Source of the DNA: Artemia franciscana
Lineage: Eukaryota; Arthropoda; Branchiopoda; Anostraca; Artemiidae
DNA length: 64,000 nt
Reading direction: 5' to 3'
NCBI RefSeq assembly: GCF_032884065.1
Contig: NC_088880.1
Coordinates: 31,523,298-31,587,297, forward strand
The position numbers were made by a program, and so were the translations under genes. The first letter of the stretch is position 1. Each line of letters begins with the position of its first letter. The notes beneath the pieces are model-generated. The model was not told where the DNA came from and searched no databases. It saw only the letters and a program-made list of their open reading frames with translations. Below are positions 44,091-54,262 of this stretch, one piece after another.

Positions 44091-44864
44091 AGTCAATGGG
44101 TCAAATGGTCAATGGTCAATAGTCCACTATCTAGGTCTATCTAGGTCAATAGTCCACTAGCTATTTCGTTTGCTCCACTTCCAGCCTCAAACTCGGACGA
44201 AATGTAACAGTATACCTCACTGATTTTCAATGAGTCTGAAAGTCAATTTCAGACTGTTTGAGAAACTTACTGTTTCATTATAAATCCTTTTTTTTTCTAA
44301 TGTTATATAATCTACAAGCACCAATTTTCAACGATTAAGTTGGATAAATGTATTTTATTTTGCCATTTATGCCGTTTTCTTCTTCCTTGACGCCAATTTT
44401 CCAATTAAAGTATGTGTTTTTGGTCGTTTTTTACAAAATAATACGTTTTCTCAGCGCCAAAATTATTTATAGTTTGGTTAGGTAGGGTTAGTTAGGTTAG
44501 GCTGGGTTAGTTAGGTGAGGTCAAAAAGTGCTTAAATTTGAATTTGCGATAGAAACGATTATTAAATTCGTAAAGAACATAAAAAAAGACATCGAGTGGT
44601 GTGTTCACTTTATTTTTAAGTCAATAATACGAACTGCGAAAAATTTACCGACAGGCTGCTGTGTTACAAGGAATCACTACCAAAATACGATCATAGCCAA
44701 GATTTATTTTGACCACTGATGCGCAACAAAAATCATAGCATATCTGGTATTTGATAACATTAAATTATACTCTATATATGTACAATATATAATATAATAT
44801 ATATAATATGAGATATAATATGTATTATATTCTTGGAACAAAATATTGATCAATTCCACAAAAA
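44091..44864. other. Non-coding with TTAGG-like words and short repeats
   Basis: GTCAATAGTCCACTA is repeated at 44126 and 44149 next to TCTAGGTCTATCTAGGTCAA. At 44472-44520 TTAGG-like words cluster (GGTTAGGTAGGGTTAGTTAG then GTTAGGCTGGGTTAGTTAGG). ATATAATATA-rich DNA lies at 44770-44830. Confidence 0.55.
44472..44520 (+). repeat. Degenerate TTAGG-like cluster
   Basis: Seven GTTAG/GGTTA words within 49 bp. It resembles the arthropod telomeric TTAGG motif but is too degenerate and too short to be a telomeric tract. The same type of word occurs in the R2 repeats. Confidence 0.6.
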
Positions 44865-46104
44865 TTTAACGAACGATTTTATTAGTATAAAATATACGTA
44901 ACGTAAGAATTAACCTACGTAACAAACTTTTATAATCTTATATTTGTATTATGTATATGAGGGGGTTGATCCCTTCGTTAATACCTCGCTCTTTACTCTA
45001 AATCTTAAGTTTTGTCCCAATTCTTTAAGAATGACCCCTGAATCAGAAAGGCCGTAGAATAAATAGTTGAAATTACTAAAAATACTTTTGCATAAAGAGC
45101 GAGGTATTTATCTCCTCCTAAATACCTCGCTCTTTATGCTAAAGTATTTTTAGAACCCCTCATATGCGTAATAATCCCTGTTCGTTTTAAGTTCTAATAC
45201 TATTCCTTACTTTACAATTGAAAAAACCTTTTCATGTTTATTTTTTCATTGTTTTTTTTAAAGTAATGCTAGAAAATAGTGCACCCTTTTCATTGAATTT
45301 CACTACCCCCATGACGTATTCCCCCAAGGAAAGATCCTCCCACATATCCCCTCCCCTTAACCCCACCCCAAACCAAAAAATTCCCCTGGGAACGTATGTA
45401 CACTTCCCAATAACCATTACTGTATGTAAACACCGGTCAAAGTTTGTAACTTGCAGCACCTCCCCCACGGACTTTGGGGGAGTGAGTCGTCCCCAAGACA
45501 TAGTTATTAAAGTTTTTGACTATGCAGAACAAAATGGCTATCTCAAAATTTTGATCCGTTGACTTTGGGAAAAAAATGAGTATGGGAGGGGGCCTAGGTG
45601 CCCTCCAGTTTTTTTGGTAAGTTAAAAAGGGTACTAGAACTTTTCATTTCCGTTAGAATGAGCCCTCTTACGACATTCTAGGAACCCTTGGTCGATACGA
45701 TGACCCCTGGGGAAAAAAAAAAAAAAAAAAAACAAATAAACACGCACCCGTGATCTGTCTTCTGGCAAAAAAAATACAAAATTCCGCATTTTTGTAGATA
45801 AGAACTTGCAATTTTTGCTAAAGGGTTCTCGGATACGCTGAATGCGATGGTGTGATTTTAGTTAAGATTATATGACTTTTAAGGGGTGTTTCCTCCTATT
45901 TCCCAAAATAAGGTAAATTTTCTCATGCTCGTAACTTTTGATGACAAAGACTAAATTTGATGAAACTTATATATTTAAAATCAGCATAGAAATCCGATGT
46001 ATTCTTTTGATGTATATTATAGCATCAAATTTCCGATTTTTAGAGATTCGTTTACTATTGAGCCGGGTCGCTCCTTACTACAGTTCGTTACCACGAACTG
46101 TTTG
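44865..46104 (+). mobile_element. HTR fold-back family, copy G (plus arm)
   Basis: Begins inside the plus arm (TTTAACGAACGATTTTATTA), contains the snap-back hairpin at 45076-45153, then CCATTACTGTATGTAAACAC, TGGGGGAGTGAGTCGTCCCC, AGGGTACTAGAACTTTTCAT, a poly-A tract near 45714, and ends with ACTATTGAGCCGGGTCGCTC and hairpin 46080-46101 followed by TTTGA. Lacks the axis. Non-coding; the open frames are remnants of repeat composition and also appear in copy D. Confidence 0.9.
45076..45153. repeat. 35-bp snap-back hairpin inside HTR copy G
   Basis: Arms 45076-45110 (CTAAAAATACTTTTGCATAA...) and 45119-45153 are reverse complements with a single mismatch, loop TCTCCTCC. Matches the hairpin of copy C at 16775-16852. 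Confidence 0.95.
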
Positions 46105-46879
46105 ATAATCCTAAAATCTACCAGTGTTTGGTTAAATGGCACGGGTAAAAGGGTGAGTGAAGTATACCTGTCTTATTAGACCAATACTAGTTTGTTATCT
46201 TTTAACAAGGCACGCCCGCCTAGAGTCTCAGGTAGGCTGACCAAGAATTTAAAATTGACAAAGGACAATTAGATTACCTGGAATGAGAGGTAAATAAGGT
46301 AGTCCTACCTATGTCTTAGGGAAGTTGAACCAAGAATTCGTAATTGACACAGGACCGTTAATTTGCGTGGAATGACAGGTAAACAAGCGTATTAAGTCAA
46401 AATTGGATCATTTTGCAATCAGTGTCAGGCGAGGCGATTGATTCAATTTATAAACTTAGACATTTACACTAATAAAATTTGATTTAATGTTAGTTGATCA
46501 ACAAGTTGACAGGAATTATAAGGGGAATAAGTGTCCAAAGCCTAAAAGGGCCTGTCTGCCGAAAAGACAGTTGTTCTAACAAAAAGCGAATTAAATATTA
46601 TTTGACCATTATTTAGTTGACTGTCTGTTTTTGTGTCTTAGGTTTGACTGTCTAAGCTTGTCACAAGCTTTGGGAGTTATACAAAAAAAGAAGAAAAAAC
46701 AGCCCAGATAGTCAGTAAAATGGTATTACCCCAGACTGGGCAGCTGAGGAAAAAAAAGTTTTTGCTTAATTAATAAGTTAAAAATTTGCAACCGGAACCA
46801 CCTGATGATTATCCATAGACCTTATATGAGAGGTCACTATAGAAATGTAAATATTTTAGGCGAGACCTAAAATATCGTG
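46105..46879. other. Non-coding with a diverged tandem pair
   Basis: ACCAAGAATTTAAAATTGAC...GGAATGAGAGGTAAA (46240-46296) and ACCAAGAATTCGTAATTGAC...GGAATGACAGGTAAA (46329-46385) are homologous units about 89 bp apart. Otherwise nothing is recognised. Confidence 0.65.
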
Positions 46880-48240
46880 AAAAAGCTGAATAACTATGCC
46901 TTTGCAGATAAATGACCCCCCCCCCACAGTCCCTAGAGAAAAACTATGGAATTTATCAATCGTTTACGTATGGTATGTGTTACTGAAAATATGCATATAT
47001 TTTTCGGTTGGGGATTGGGGTGAATTTTTCAGAGGAAATTTTACTCTTGGGGAATTTGCCTGGATTCCTATGCGAAATTCTTCGAAATTATTTTAAAAAC
47101 GATCAAAAAATCAATAAAAAAACAAGTTTTTTCAACTGAAAGTATGGAGCAACATTAAAACTTAAGCGAACAGAAATTATTACGCATATGAGAAAGTTGC
47201 TCCCTCCTCAACGCCTCTTTGGTGTTGGTCCCTCCTCAAACTTTAGCTCTTTGTGCTATAGTTTGAATTTTGTCCCAACTCTTTAAGAACGACTCCTGAA
47301 ACATAAGGTTCATTTCATTAGAACACAAAGAATATTTTTTAAAAGTAAAGAAAACAAACTTTAAAGAAAAACTTTAGCGCGAAGAGCAAGGTGTTCAGGA
47401 GAGGGTGACCCATTCATATACGTAACAATTACCTTTCGTTTGAATTCCTACTGTTGGTCTTTAATCTAAGTTGTAAAAGCTTATTTTTTTTTAATTAAAT
47501 ATTAGTAGGGGCGAATGTCCCTCCTTAAACTGTAGCTCTTTGTGCTATAATTGGAATTTTGTCCCAATTCTTTAAGAACGACTCCTGAAACATAAGGCTC
47601 TTTTACTTGGAACAATTTGAATCTTTTTTAAAAGTAAAGAAATCAAACTTATTAAAAAACTTTAGTACAAAGAGCAAGGTGTTTAGGAGGGGGCAGCCCA
47701 TTCATATGCGTAACAATTCCCGTTCGTTTGAATTCCTTTTGTTGCTCTTTAATTTCAGTTGTAAAGACTTTTTTTATTTAATATCAGTAGGGGCGGATGC
47801 ATTGCTCTGCAATATCGTGGCCTCTGAAACTGGGAGTTAAGGGAATAGATTTGGGAATAGAATTGATTGGCTATCTCAAAATCTTAAATTAACATTATTT
47901 CAGGTTTTTTCGAGCCAAACCCGTTTTTTGTGGCTGAAAATGGCAGAAAAGGCGACTTCGCTTGTTGAGATATCTTTTGCTGCTATAAAAAAAGGTACTA
48001 GAATTTTCAGTTTCCATTAAACTGATCCTTCTTCTTGCATTTTATGACCAATGGCTAGAAACGATTATCGTTTTTCCCCCATTTTCAAATTCGTCGGACT
48101 TTCTCAGGGCCGTAACTATTGATAAGAAATTCTAAACTAAATGAACTTTATTAACCTTAAATAACTATAAAAAAACAATTTTTTCGATGTAAATGTTCTT
48201 ATCAAAATTACTACTGTTTATAGTTTTGGTTACTATTGAA
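46880..48240. mobile_element. HTR fold-back family, diverged copy H
   Basis: A short minus arm (CCCCCACAGTCCCTAG, TTACGTATGGTATGTGTTAC, GAAAGTATGGAGCAACATTA), a degenerate axis near 47200-47260, then a plus arm (TTTGTCCCAACTCTTTAAGA, CTTTAGCGCGAAGAGCAAGG) containing an internal 289-bp tandem duplication, and an end near TTTGGTTACTATTGAAG at 48240. It is older than copies D, F and G, judging by divergence. Confidence 0.7.
47240..47812 (+). repeat. 289-bp tandem duplication within HTR copy H
   Basis: TAGCTCTTTGTGCTATA occurs at 47244 and 47533. The following sequence (TTTGTCCCAA, TTTAAGAACGACTCCTGAAA, CATAAGG, AGAGCAAGGTGTT, TCGTTTGAATTCC, ATATTAGTAGGGGCG and ATATCAGTAGGGGCG) is repeated in the same order. 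Confidence 0.85.
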
Positions 48241-48321
48241 GTTTTATTTAAAGTTTTTGTTGCTGTTTTTTTTTTCGCCAAGAACTAGTACTTGTTCAAA
48301 GCTAATAAAACCAAACGGTTC

Positions 48322-48555
48322 GTGATAACGAACTGTAAATAAGGAACGACATGACTCAATGGTATCTGAAACTCTGAAAGAATGCAATTTCAACACCAAT
48401 ATATATATATAAAAAAATTGACTAATTATCTTGATTCCATATATATAAGTTTCATTAAGTTTAGTACTACTCATCAGAGGCTACGAGCCTGAAAAAAAAT
48501 TGCCTGATTTTCAAAAAGGGGAAAACACTCTCTAAAAGTTAAACAATCTTATTAA
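48322..48555 (-). mobile_element. HTR copy I, left part (terminus to piggyBac insertion)
   Basis: Starts with the diverged terminal hairpin (ACGGTTCGTGATAACGAACTGT) and GACTCAATGGTATCTGAAA, runs through TATATATAAGTTTCATTAAG and CTCTAAAAGTTAAACAATCT to the TTAA at 48552. Copy H ends about 80 bp to the left in opposite orientation, so the two copies are tail-to-tail. Confidence 0.8.
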
Positions 48556-48708
48556 CCGTTTAAGTACTGAATTATAAAATCGATAGGAAAATATTGAATA
48601 ATATTCAATACAATAATATTTGAAGGATGTTTCTAGATGAAAAAAAAATCACTGAACTCAAATATGGAGTCACATTTTCGGTATCTGGGTCAGGGTTCGA
48701 GATACGTC

Positions 48709-48728
48709 ATGTCCTTTTAAAAGGACAT
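48709..48728. repeat. Subterminal 20-bp palindrome of piggyBac (left)
   Basis: ATGTCCTTTTAAAAGGACAT is perfectly self-complementary. It matches the right-end palindrome TGTCCTTTTAAAAGGACA at 51178-51195 and the internal near-copy ATGTCCTTTCAAAAGGACAG at 50830-50849, so these may be transposase-binding sites. Confidence 0.85.
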
Positions 48729-48810
48729 CTTTCCTTAGTGGAGTATTTTTTTCAAATAATGCCATGTATTTTTGTATCAGACAAAAATAGTAACTACTAC
48801 AAAAGTAAGA

Positions 48811-50708
48811 AAAAAGTGCATCTCCTGTGGCAGGAGAGAAAACAGTTCCTCTCGGGAGCAAGGCACAGTGCAATTCAAAGGCACATGCTACACAGGATTT
48901 TTGTATTCCTCTGACCAATTCGACAGCGTTTTTTTATCTTTTCTGAACTCAAGGAAATGATTTTGCCAGTTATGATGACCGTCTGTAGGGAGGGGGGTAG
49001 GCTGTGTAGGTATTTTTCGTGGAGGAGCACCTTCGACTTCCAGAGATAATGGTCTACCAGGGTGCCTTCGAGGTGTGTCGCAGTATCCAAGAGAGTATGC
49101 AATGACGGTTTTGAACTTCGGTAGAGGAACATTGGACTGCCAGCAGTGATGACGCTAAATTAGCCTGGCACTGACTACTGCACTGTCAAGAACGTAGTAG
49201 AATATGCGCATATACCACTGTCTTGCCTTGAAATTTGAGCGATAGAGCTCATAAAGCGTTTCAGCCTAGTCCACGCCACCCATGTACTTGTTGTACTCTT
49301 TGATCACTGCGGGCCTTTCGATTTTCACGTATTTCTTCTCGGAGGAGTCTCAACGTCTACAGGTATCTTTGGGCTAAACTGCAACGTAGTTCGACACAAG
49401 CATGACCACTTTGCTATCATACCAGCGCACCAAGCAAACTTCTGTCAATTTTTCAATTCTCCAGTCGATGTTTCCCATACGAAGGCATTTCATTCCCTTT
49501 TCTTCCATCACTTCGCATCCTGAAAGACGGTTCTGACGAATAGTCCCAACGCAATCATATCCAATCTCCTTCAGATGAACGACAAGGTCTACGCTTGAAA
49601 ACCAATTGTCGAAAAATATCTTGGGCCCCGCTTTGGGTTCCAGGGATCTCAAGAGCTCATAACAACATCTCCACCGAGACCGAAGGGCCCAGCTTCCACA
49701 GTTCCTCGGCCTTGGTAAATTTCGATGTTATACATGCTCCCACTACTTCCAGCTCGAGTAAATACTTTGAACCCCCACTTGTGCGGCTTATTTTGGATAT
49801 ACAGCCACATAACAGGTCTTCCCTTGAATGGGATAATCTGTTCATCAATACTGTGTCTTTCTTCAGGCTCAGTTCTCATCAAATTTTTTTTGCAGCAGGT
49901 CAACTATGGGCCTCACCTTGAACAAACGATCATATCCAGGATCTGTTTTTGGCTTGTACTAACTGTTGTCATTGAAGTGCAAGTATCTTCGGATCAATGT
50001 GAAACTGTCTCGGGACATCTTTCCAGAGAAGAGAGTATAGTTCAGCTCTTTCTCCCAGTAGAGCTTGTAGCTAGGCAATCTTATTATTCCCATGTAGAGA
50101 GTAATTGAAAGTCAAGAGTAAATCTCTTGTTTTGTGACATCGATGAATTTGTTGTCCTTCGTCATTGCATAGCGATTCGTTTCTAACAATATCTTATCAG
50201 TCATTTCATCCGAGAAAAACATAGAAAAATATTCGGCTGGGGACATAGACTCTGTTGGTGGGGGAGTATATGCACATATAACTTGCTGATATTCAATATA
50301 AGTTTCGAAGTTCTTGTAACACCACTTGTATTCACCCCTATTTCGTCGGTTTACCTTTTTGGATGAAGGTTGCTGATCTTCAGTTGCCCTGTCAGAGCTA
50401 GTAGAGGGGCAAGAGCTAGTAAAGGGCCTATGTTCTTCAGGATCATGGGACTCAAGGAAGTTATCGGGAGGGGGGCTGTCTCACATCGGTCCCAGCTTCG
50501 TTAACTCGTAGAAGTCAGTTAGTTCGGGGTTCAGCGGTAAATACTGGCTATCAATCTCGTCATCACCGTAATCTTAAATATCCAAAATCTTGGAATCATC
50601 TCCATCTTATAGTTCCATAAACATTTCTAAGGCTTGTTCTGGTTCAAAATTTCGCCAAGCGCGCAAGTTTCGTGACTTCTTCAATGCCTTCTCAAACTTG
50701 TCACCCAT
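48811..50708 (-). pseudogene. piggyBac transposase (DDE_Tnp_1_7), frame-broken
   Basis: ATG at 50708 begins MGDKFEKALKKSRNLRAW; then YFSMFFSDEMTDKILLETN, RDSFTLIRRYLHFNDNS, DPGYDRLFKVRPIVDLLQKK. A frameshift leads into SIDEQIIPFKGRPVMW and NKPHKWGFKVFTRAGSSG; another near 49650 leads into KIFFDNWFSSVDLVVHLKEI and CVGTIRQNRLSG, then ERPAVIKEYNKYMGGVD and ARQWYMRIFYYVLDSAVVSA. The three acidic positions of the catalytic triad (in SIDE, FFDNWF and GGVD) are all retained. Near the end KILCSMCL...ALCLAPERNCF...CHRR corresponds to the C-terminal cysteine-rich domain of the family. More than eight in-frame stops and at least two shifts make it inactive. Family members excise and integrate precisely at TTAA. 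Confidence 0.9.
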
Positions 50709-51210
50709 TTTGAAATATACTTTGGATATAAATTCGTTAAAACATATTCAAATATATTAAATACACGTATTATTTTCCTTCAGTGTTCTTTCATGAAATA
50801 GCCACCAAGTTGTTGACCCTTACGGACGGATGTCCTTTCAAAAGGACAGCTTGTCAGAAACTAGTTCATACACCAGCATTGCTACCGTTGGATCCTAGCC
50901 TCTTATCAAATTCTAATTTAACACTATCTAATTACGCTCTGATTTTTTTTCTGGAATTTTTGAAATTCATTTAATAATTTTTATAATATTTTAATCAATA
51001 ACCACCTTTCACCCCTTTTTGGACCTCTCTCACCAATCTTGGCCTAGCAACTGAACCGAGTGTCACACCGCCTTGTGCGACATCTTGTTTGACGCGTCTT
51101 GAACTGCTGAATCACATAAGAGATGGTACATGCCGATTGAAACCATACACGAATTATTGCTACCAATCAAACGTACTTGTCCTTTTAAAAGGACATCCGG
51201 ACTTAAAGGG

Positions 51211-52045
51211 TTAAAATTCACACCATCAGATTCAGTGCATCAGAAGGTCCTACTGTAAAAGTTTGAAGCTCTTATCTGCAGAATGTGAAATTTGACATTT
51301 TTTGCCAGATGAAAGATCACGGATGCGTGTTTATTTGTTGTTGTTTTTCCCCGGGGGTAATCGTATCGAACAAATGGTCTTAGAATATTGAAGAAGGGCT
51401 TATTCGAACGGAAATCAAAAGTTCTAGTGTTCTTTTTAGGTGACTAAAAATATAGGAGGGCAATTAGGCCCCCTCTATCACTCTTTTCCCCAAAATCGTC
51501 CGATAAAAATTTTGAGATAACTTTTTTGTTCATAATAGTTTAAAGGCACAACAACTCTATCTTTGGAGATAACATGACCCCCAAAACTCCTGGGGAAAGG
51601 TCTTTAAGTTATAAAAATCTCCATTGTTTACGTATAGTATTTGTTGTTGGGAATCCTACACTTTTCGGGTGGGGACGAACTTTCCTCTATTTTTTTTTCC
51701 ACGAAAAGAATTTTCTATGAGAAGAAACTTTCCAGAAAGTGAACTTTTTATGAGAAATTCTACACTGGAAATTTTTTCCAGAATTCCAATAAGCAATTCT
51801 TTTATAGTCTTGCTTTCTCTCTTCCGACTCAATTTTACGCTTGGAGATGTTCAGGGTAATTTTTGTGGTAAATTTTCCCAAGAATTGAATTGTCTAGAGG
51901 ATGTTTCCATGGTTGGGTTTTTTTTTCTGTGAAACTGGAACATGATTTTTTTTTACATTACTTAAAAAACGATCAGAAATCAAATAAAATTGTAATTTTT
52001 CTCAACTGAAAGTAAGGAACAACATTAGATTATGTATATAAGGGT
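51211..52045 (-). mobile_element. HTR copy I, right part (piggyBac insertion to assembly gap)
   Basis: Resumes at TTAAAATTCACACCATCAGA and continues in minus orientation through TCACGGATGCGTGTTTATTT, GTAATCGTATCGAACAAATG, GTGACTAAAAATATAGGAGG, GGAGATAACATGACCCCC and TTACGTATAGTATTTG to GAAAGTAAGGAACAACATTA, where it is cut by the N gap. The central axis would lie in or beyond the gap. Confidence 0.8.
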
Positions 52046-52145
52046 NNNNNNNNNNNNNNNNNNNNNNNNNNNNNNNNNNNNNNNNNNNNNNNNNNNNNNN
52101 NNNNNNNNNNNNNNNNNNNNNNNNNNNNNNNNNNNNNNNNNNNNN
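52046..52145. other. Assembly gap, exactly 100 N
   Basis: One hundred N bases, the usual placeholder for a gap of unknown size. It falls where the axis of HTR copy I would be expected, so a palindrome probably stopped assembly. Confidence 0.98.
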
Positions 52146-52642
52146 TTACTATTGGGCCGAGTCAATCCTTATTAACAGCTCGTTACTCTGAACTGTTCAA
52201 ACATTAGATAAGAACAACCATGAAGCATCTTACATGATTAAGTGACCAAACCAAAGACTGGTAACGGGGGGGGGGCGGGATCAAACGAGTAAATATGAAA
52301 TATGGATTCAGGATTTGGTCAAATTTTGTTTTGGGGGAGGAGTGTTGAATTTTCAGGAAAGAACATGTAATACAAGTTAGTATTCCGAAAAATAATAGAG
52401 CTATCGATAAACTGTTCTAAAATTTCATGAGGTATTGTTTGGGCCTTAAGGTCAGCCTTCCAATAATTCCCTCCCTCTTCAAGGGCTTACGACTGAAAGT
52501 AAAGGATACGGATTGGAGATGTAAGTTAAGTTGGTCTAGGAGAAAAATAACAAAAGTGATCTAGCTTTACTTAACATGGACATAATCTTTAAACCTAATC
52601 CAGGTCTTGATTTATTTTTAAGCCTTTTTTTTTTGCTTCACG
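52146..52642 (+). mobile_element. HTR-family plus-arm terminus (copy J) and right flank
   Basis: Begins TTACTATTGGGCCGAGTCAA, then CAGCTCGTTACTCTGAACTG, a diverged terminus. The following sequence (ATAAGAACAACCATGAAGCA, GATTAAGTGACCAAACCA) recurs at about 55990-56060, so this flank was duplicated together with the terminus. Confidence 0.7.
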
Positions 52643-53479
52643 TTGGACACATAAAAAAAAATGGTAGGACCAATAAGCATATTTGTATACACTTTATAAT
52701 TAGCCTAGGATCTGTATAACAATACCCATGTGCGCTAACAGTTGCCTGCTCTTGAGTATTTCGCTCCCTCTAGATAAAAACGAAAATACTTTAATGGTAT
52801 TTTCATTGAAAACCAATTTTTCTGGTTTGGTAGGGGTCTTACGTTGGAGGATCTTTTGCAGGAGGAATTTTTCTCAGGGGAATAGAATTCCCTCTACGGA
52901 GGGGGACTGGATATACTAGAGTTATTTAAAAAACTATCTAGATTTTTAAAGTTTGAAAAAGCTGTTTTTTTGTAATTTTTGCTTTACATGGGACGTAGAC
53001 AGCAAAATAAATTTTGCCAGGACCAAAAATAATATTTGTATATACTATTTCATTAGCCTAGGTATTGTCTGTCAAGCCCTCGGGGTACTAATTGAGGGTG
53101 CAGGGGTGGCAGGGCAGTTGTGTTATCGTTAACAATTCGTATACAACAGCCAAAAAAAATGTTTTACTAATCCGTCAATTAGCACACCAGGTGAGGTAGT
53201 ACCAAAAATACCTTGTCATACGTCGTACTGCAAACTTTTTTAGCATGCTGAGAAAATCTATAAATCTAAAAAGTCAGCCTTAAATACGCTGAAATGGAAT
53301 TCTACTCTAGGAAGAATCCCGGGTTTGGAAGTTGCTTTTAGTCCAGGCTTAATCAGGGTTGCCAACTGGACACACTTTTATGTCAATAAGACACAATCCC
53401 ATTTTTGGGACACAATGACATAGTGACATTGACATTTTGAAAATTAATGACATGAAACAAAACATTTCCCAAATGGAGG

Positions 53480-54262
53480 TATATTCTGGTAAACCAAAAT
53501 CAAGGAACAACATTAAAACTTGAAACGAACAGATTTTTACGTATATGAGGTAAACACCCCCTTCCTTGCCCCTCGCTCTTTATGCTAAAGTTTAAAAAAT
53601 ATTTAAAGACACTTCCAACTCAAACTCAACAGCCCTTAAGTTTGAACATACTTTCATAAAGAGTTGTGATAAATTCTTTAGAATTGAAGTCAAAATTTAG
53701 CCCAAAGAGTGACGGTTGGGGATGGGGTAGTCCTCCACATTTATGAAATAATTTCTATTCTTATTAAGATTTTAATAAGATTTTAAAGACACTTCCAACT
53801 CAAACTCAACAGCCCTTAAGTTTGAACATACTTTCATAAAGAGTTGTGATAAATTCTTTAGAATTGAAGTCAAAATTTAGCCTAAAGAGTGACGGTTGGG
53901 GATGGGGTAGTCCTCCACATTTATGAAATAATTTCTATTCTTATTAAGTTTTCATGATACTTCTTACTTTCAGTCGATTTTCTTATTAAATTGTTTGCCC
54001 TTTTTCAAAATATGCCAACCATTCCCTTCAAATACCACCCCCCCCCCCATATAAAAAATGGTTAAAAATATAAAATTCCAGACTTTTGCAGTTGAGACCC
54101 CGAACCCTTTACAGTAGTGTTCTCTGATACGCTGAGTTGTATGTTGCGATTTGCATTATGATACCTTGACGTTTGAGATGTCCTCCCCCCCCCCTTCTCG
54201 GAAATCATGGAAACTTTCTCAGGTTCATAGCTATTGATAGTTAACATTAAACTTGGAGAATT
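53480..54262 (+). mobile_element. HTR-related copy K within tandem unit 1
   Basis: A short minus arm (AAGGAACAACATTAAAACTT, GAACAGATTTTTACGTATAT, CCTCGCTCTTTATGCTAAAG), a replaced axis region with inner tandem repeat, then plus arm (AATTTAGCCCAAAGAGTGAC, TTCATGATACTTCTTACTTT, TGTTCTCTGATACGCTGAGT, AACTTTCTCAGGTTCATAGC). Without terminus here because the duplication junction truncates it. Confidence 0.75.
53605..53964. repeat. Inner 180-bp tandem duplication
   Basis: AAAGACACTTCCAACTCAAA starts at 53605 and 53785; each unit continues through AGCCCTTAAGTTTGAACATA, GAGTTGTGATAAATTC and GACGGTTGGGGATGGGGTAG. Both units also occur in outer unit 2 (about 55211-55372 with a deletion, and from 55373). 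Confidence 0.9.

Larger units (their letters stand above)
48556..51210 (-). mobile_element. piggyBac-family transposon with TTAA duplication
   Basis: The left end is TTAA|CCGTTTAAGTACTG (48552-48566) and the right end, reverse complemented, is TTAA|CCCTTTAAGTCCGG (51214 back to 51200), giving TIRs with the sequence CC(G/C)TTTAAGT(A/C)C. The flanking HTR sequence joins perfectly when the element and one TTAA are removed (AACAATCTTA + TTAA + AATTCACACCATCAG). Subterminal palindromes TGTCCTTTTAAAAGGACA lie at 48710-48727 and 51178-51195, with a near-copy at 50831-50848. It carries one decayed transposase gene on the minus strand. Length 2,655 bp. Confidence 0.9.
52643..54262. repeat. Outer tandem duplication, unit 1 (about 1,620 bp)
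   Basis: Contains TTGGACACATAAAAAAAA at the start, ATGGTAGGACCAATAAGCAT, TAGCACACCAGGTGAGGTAG, GGGTTGCCAACTGGACACAC, then an HTR segment with axis-like fold (53500-53960) and plus arm. It is repeated as 54263-55863. The junction TTTTGGATACATAAAA joins the end of one unit to the start of the next. Confidence 0.9.

Noticed and set aside
44472..44520. Telomeric (TTAGG)n tract
   Set aside because: Too short and too degenerate; similar words are scattered in the R2 repeats.
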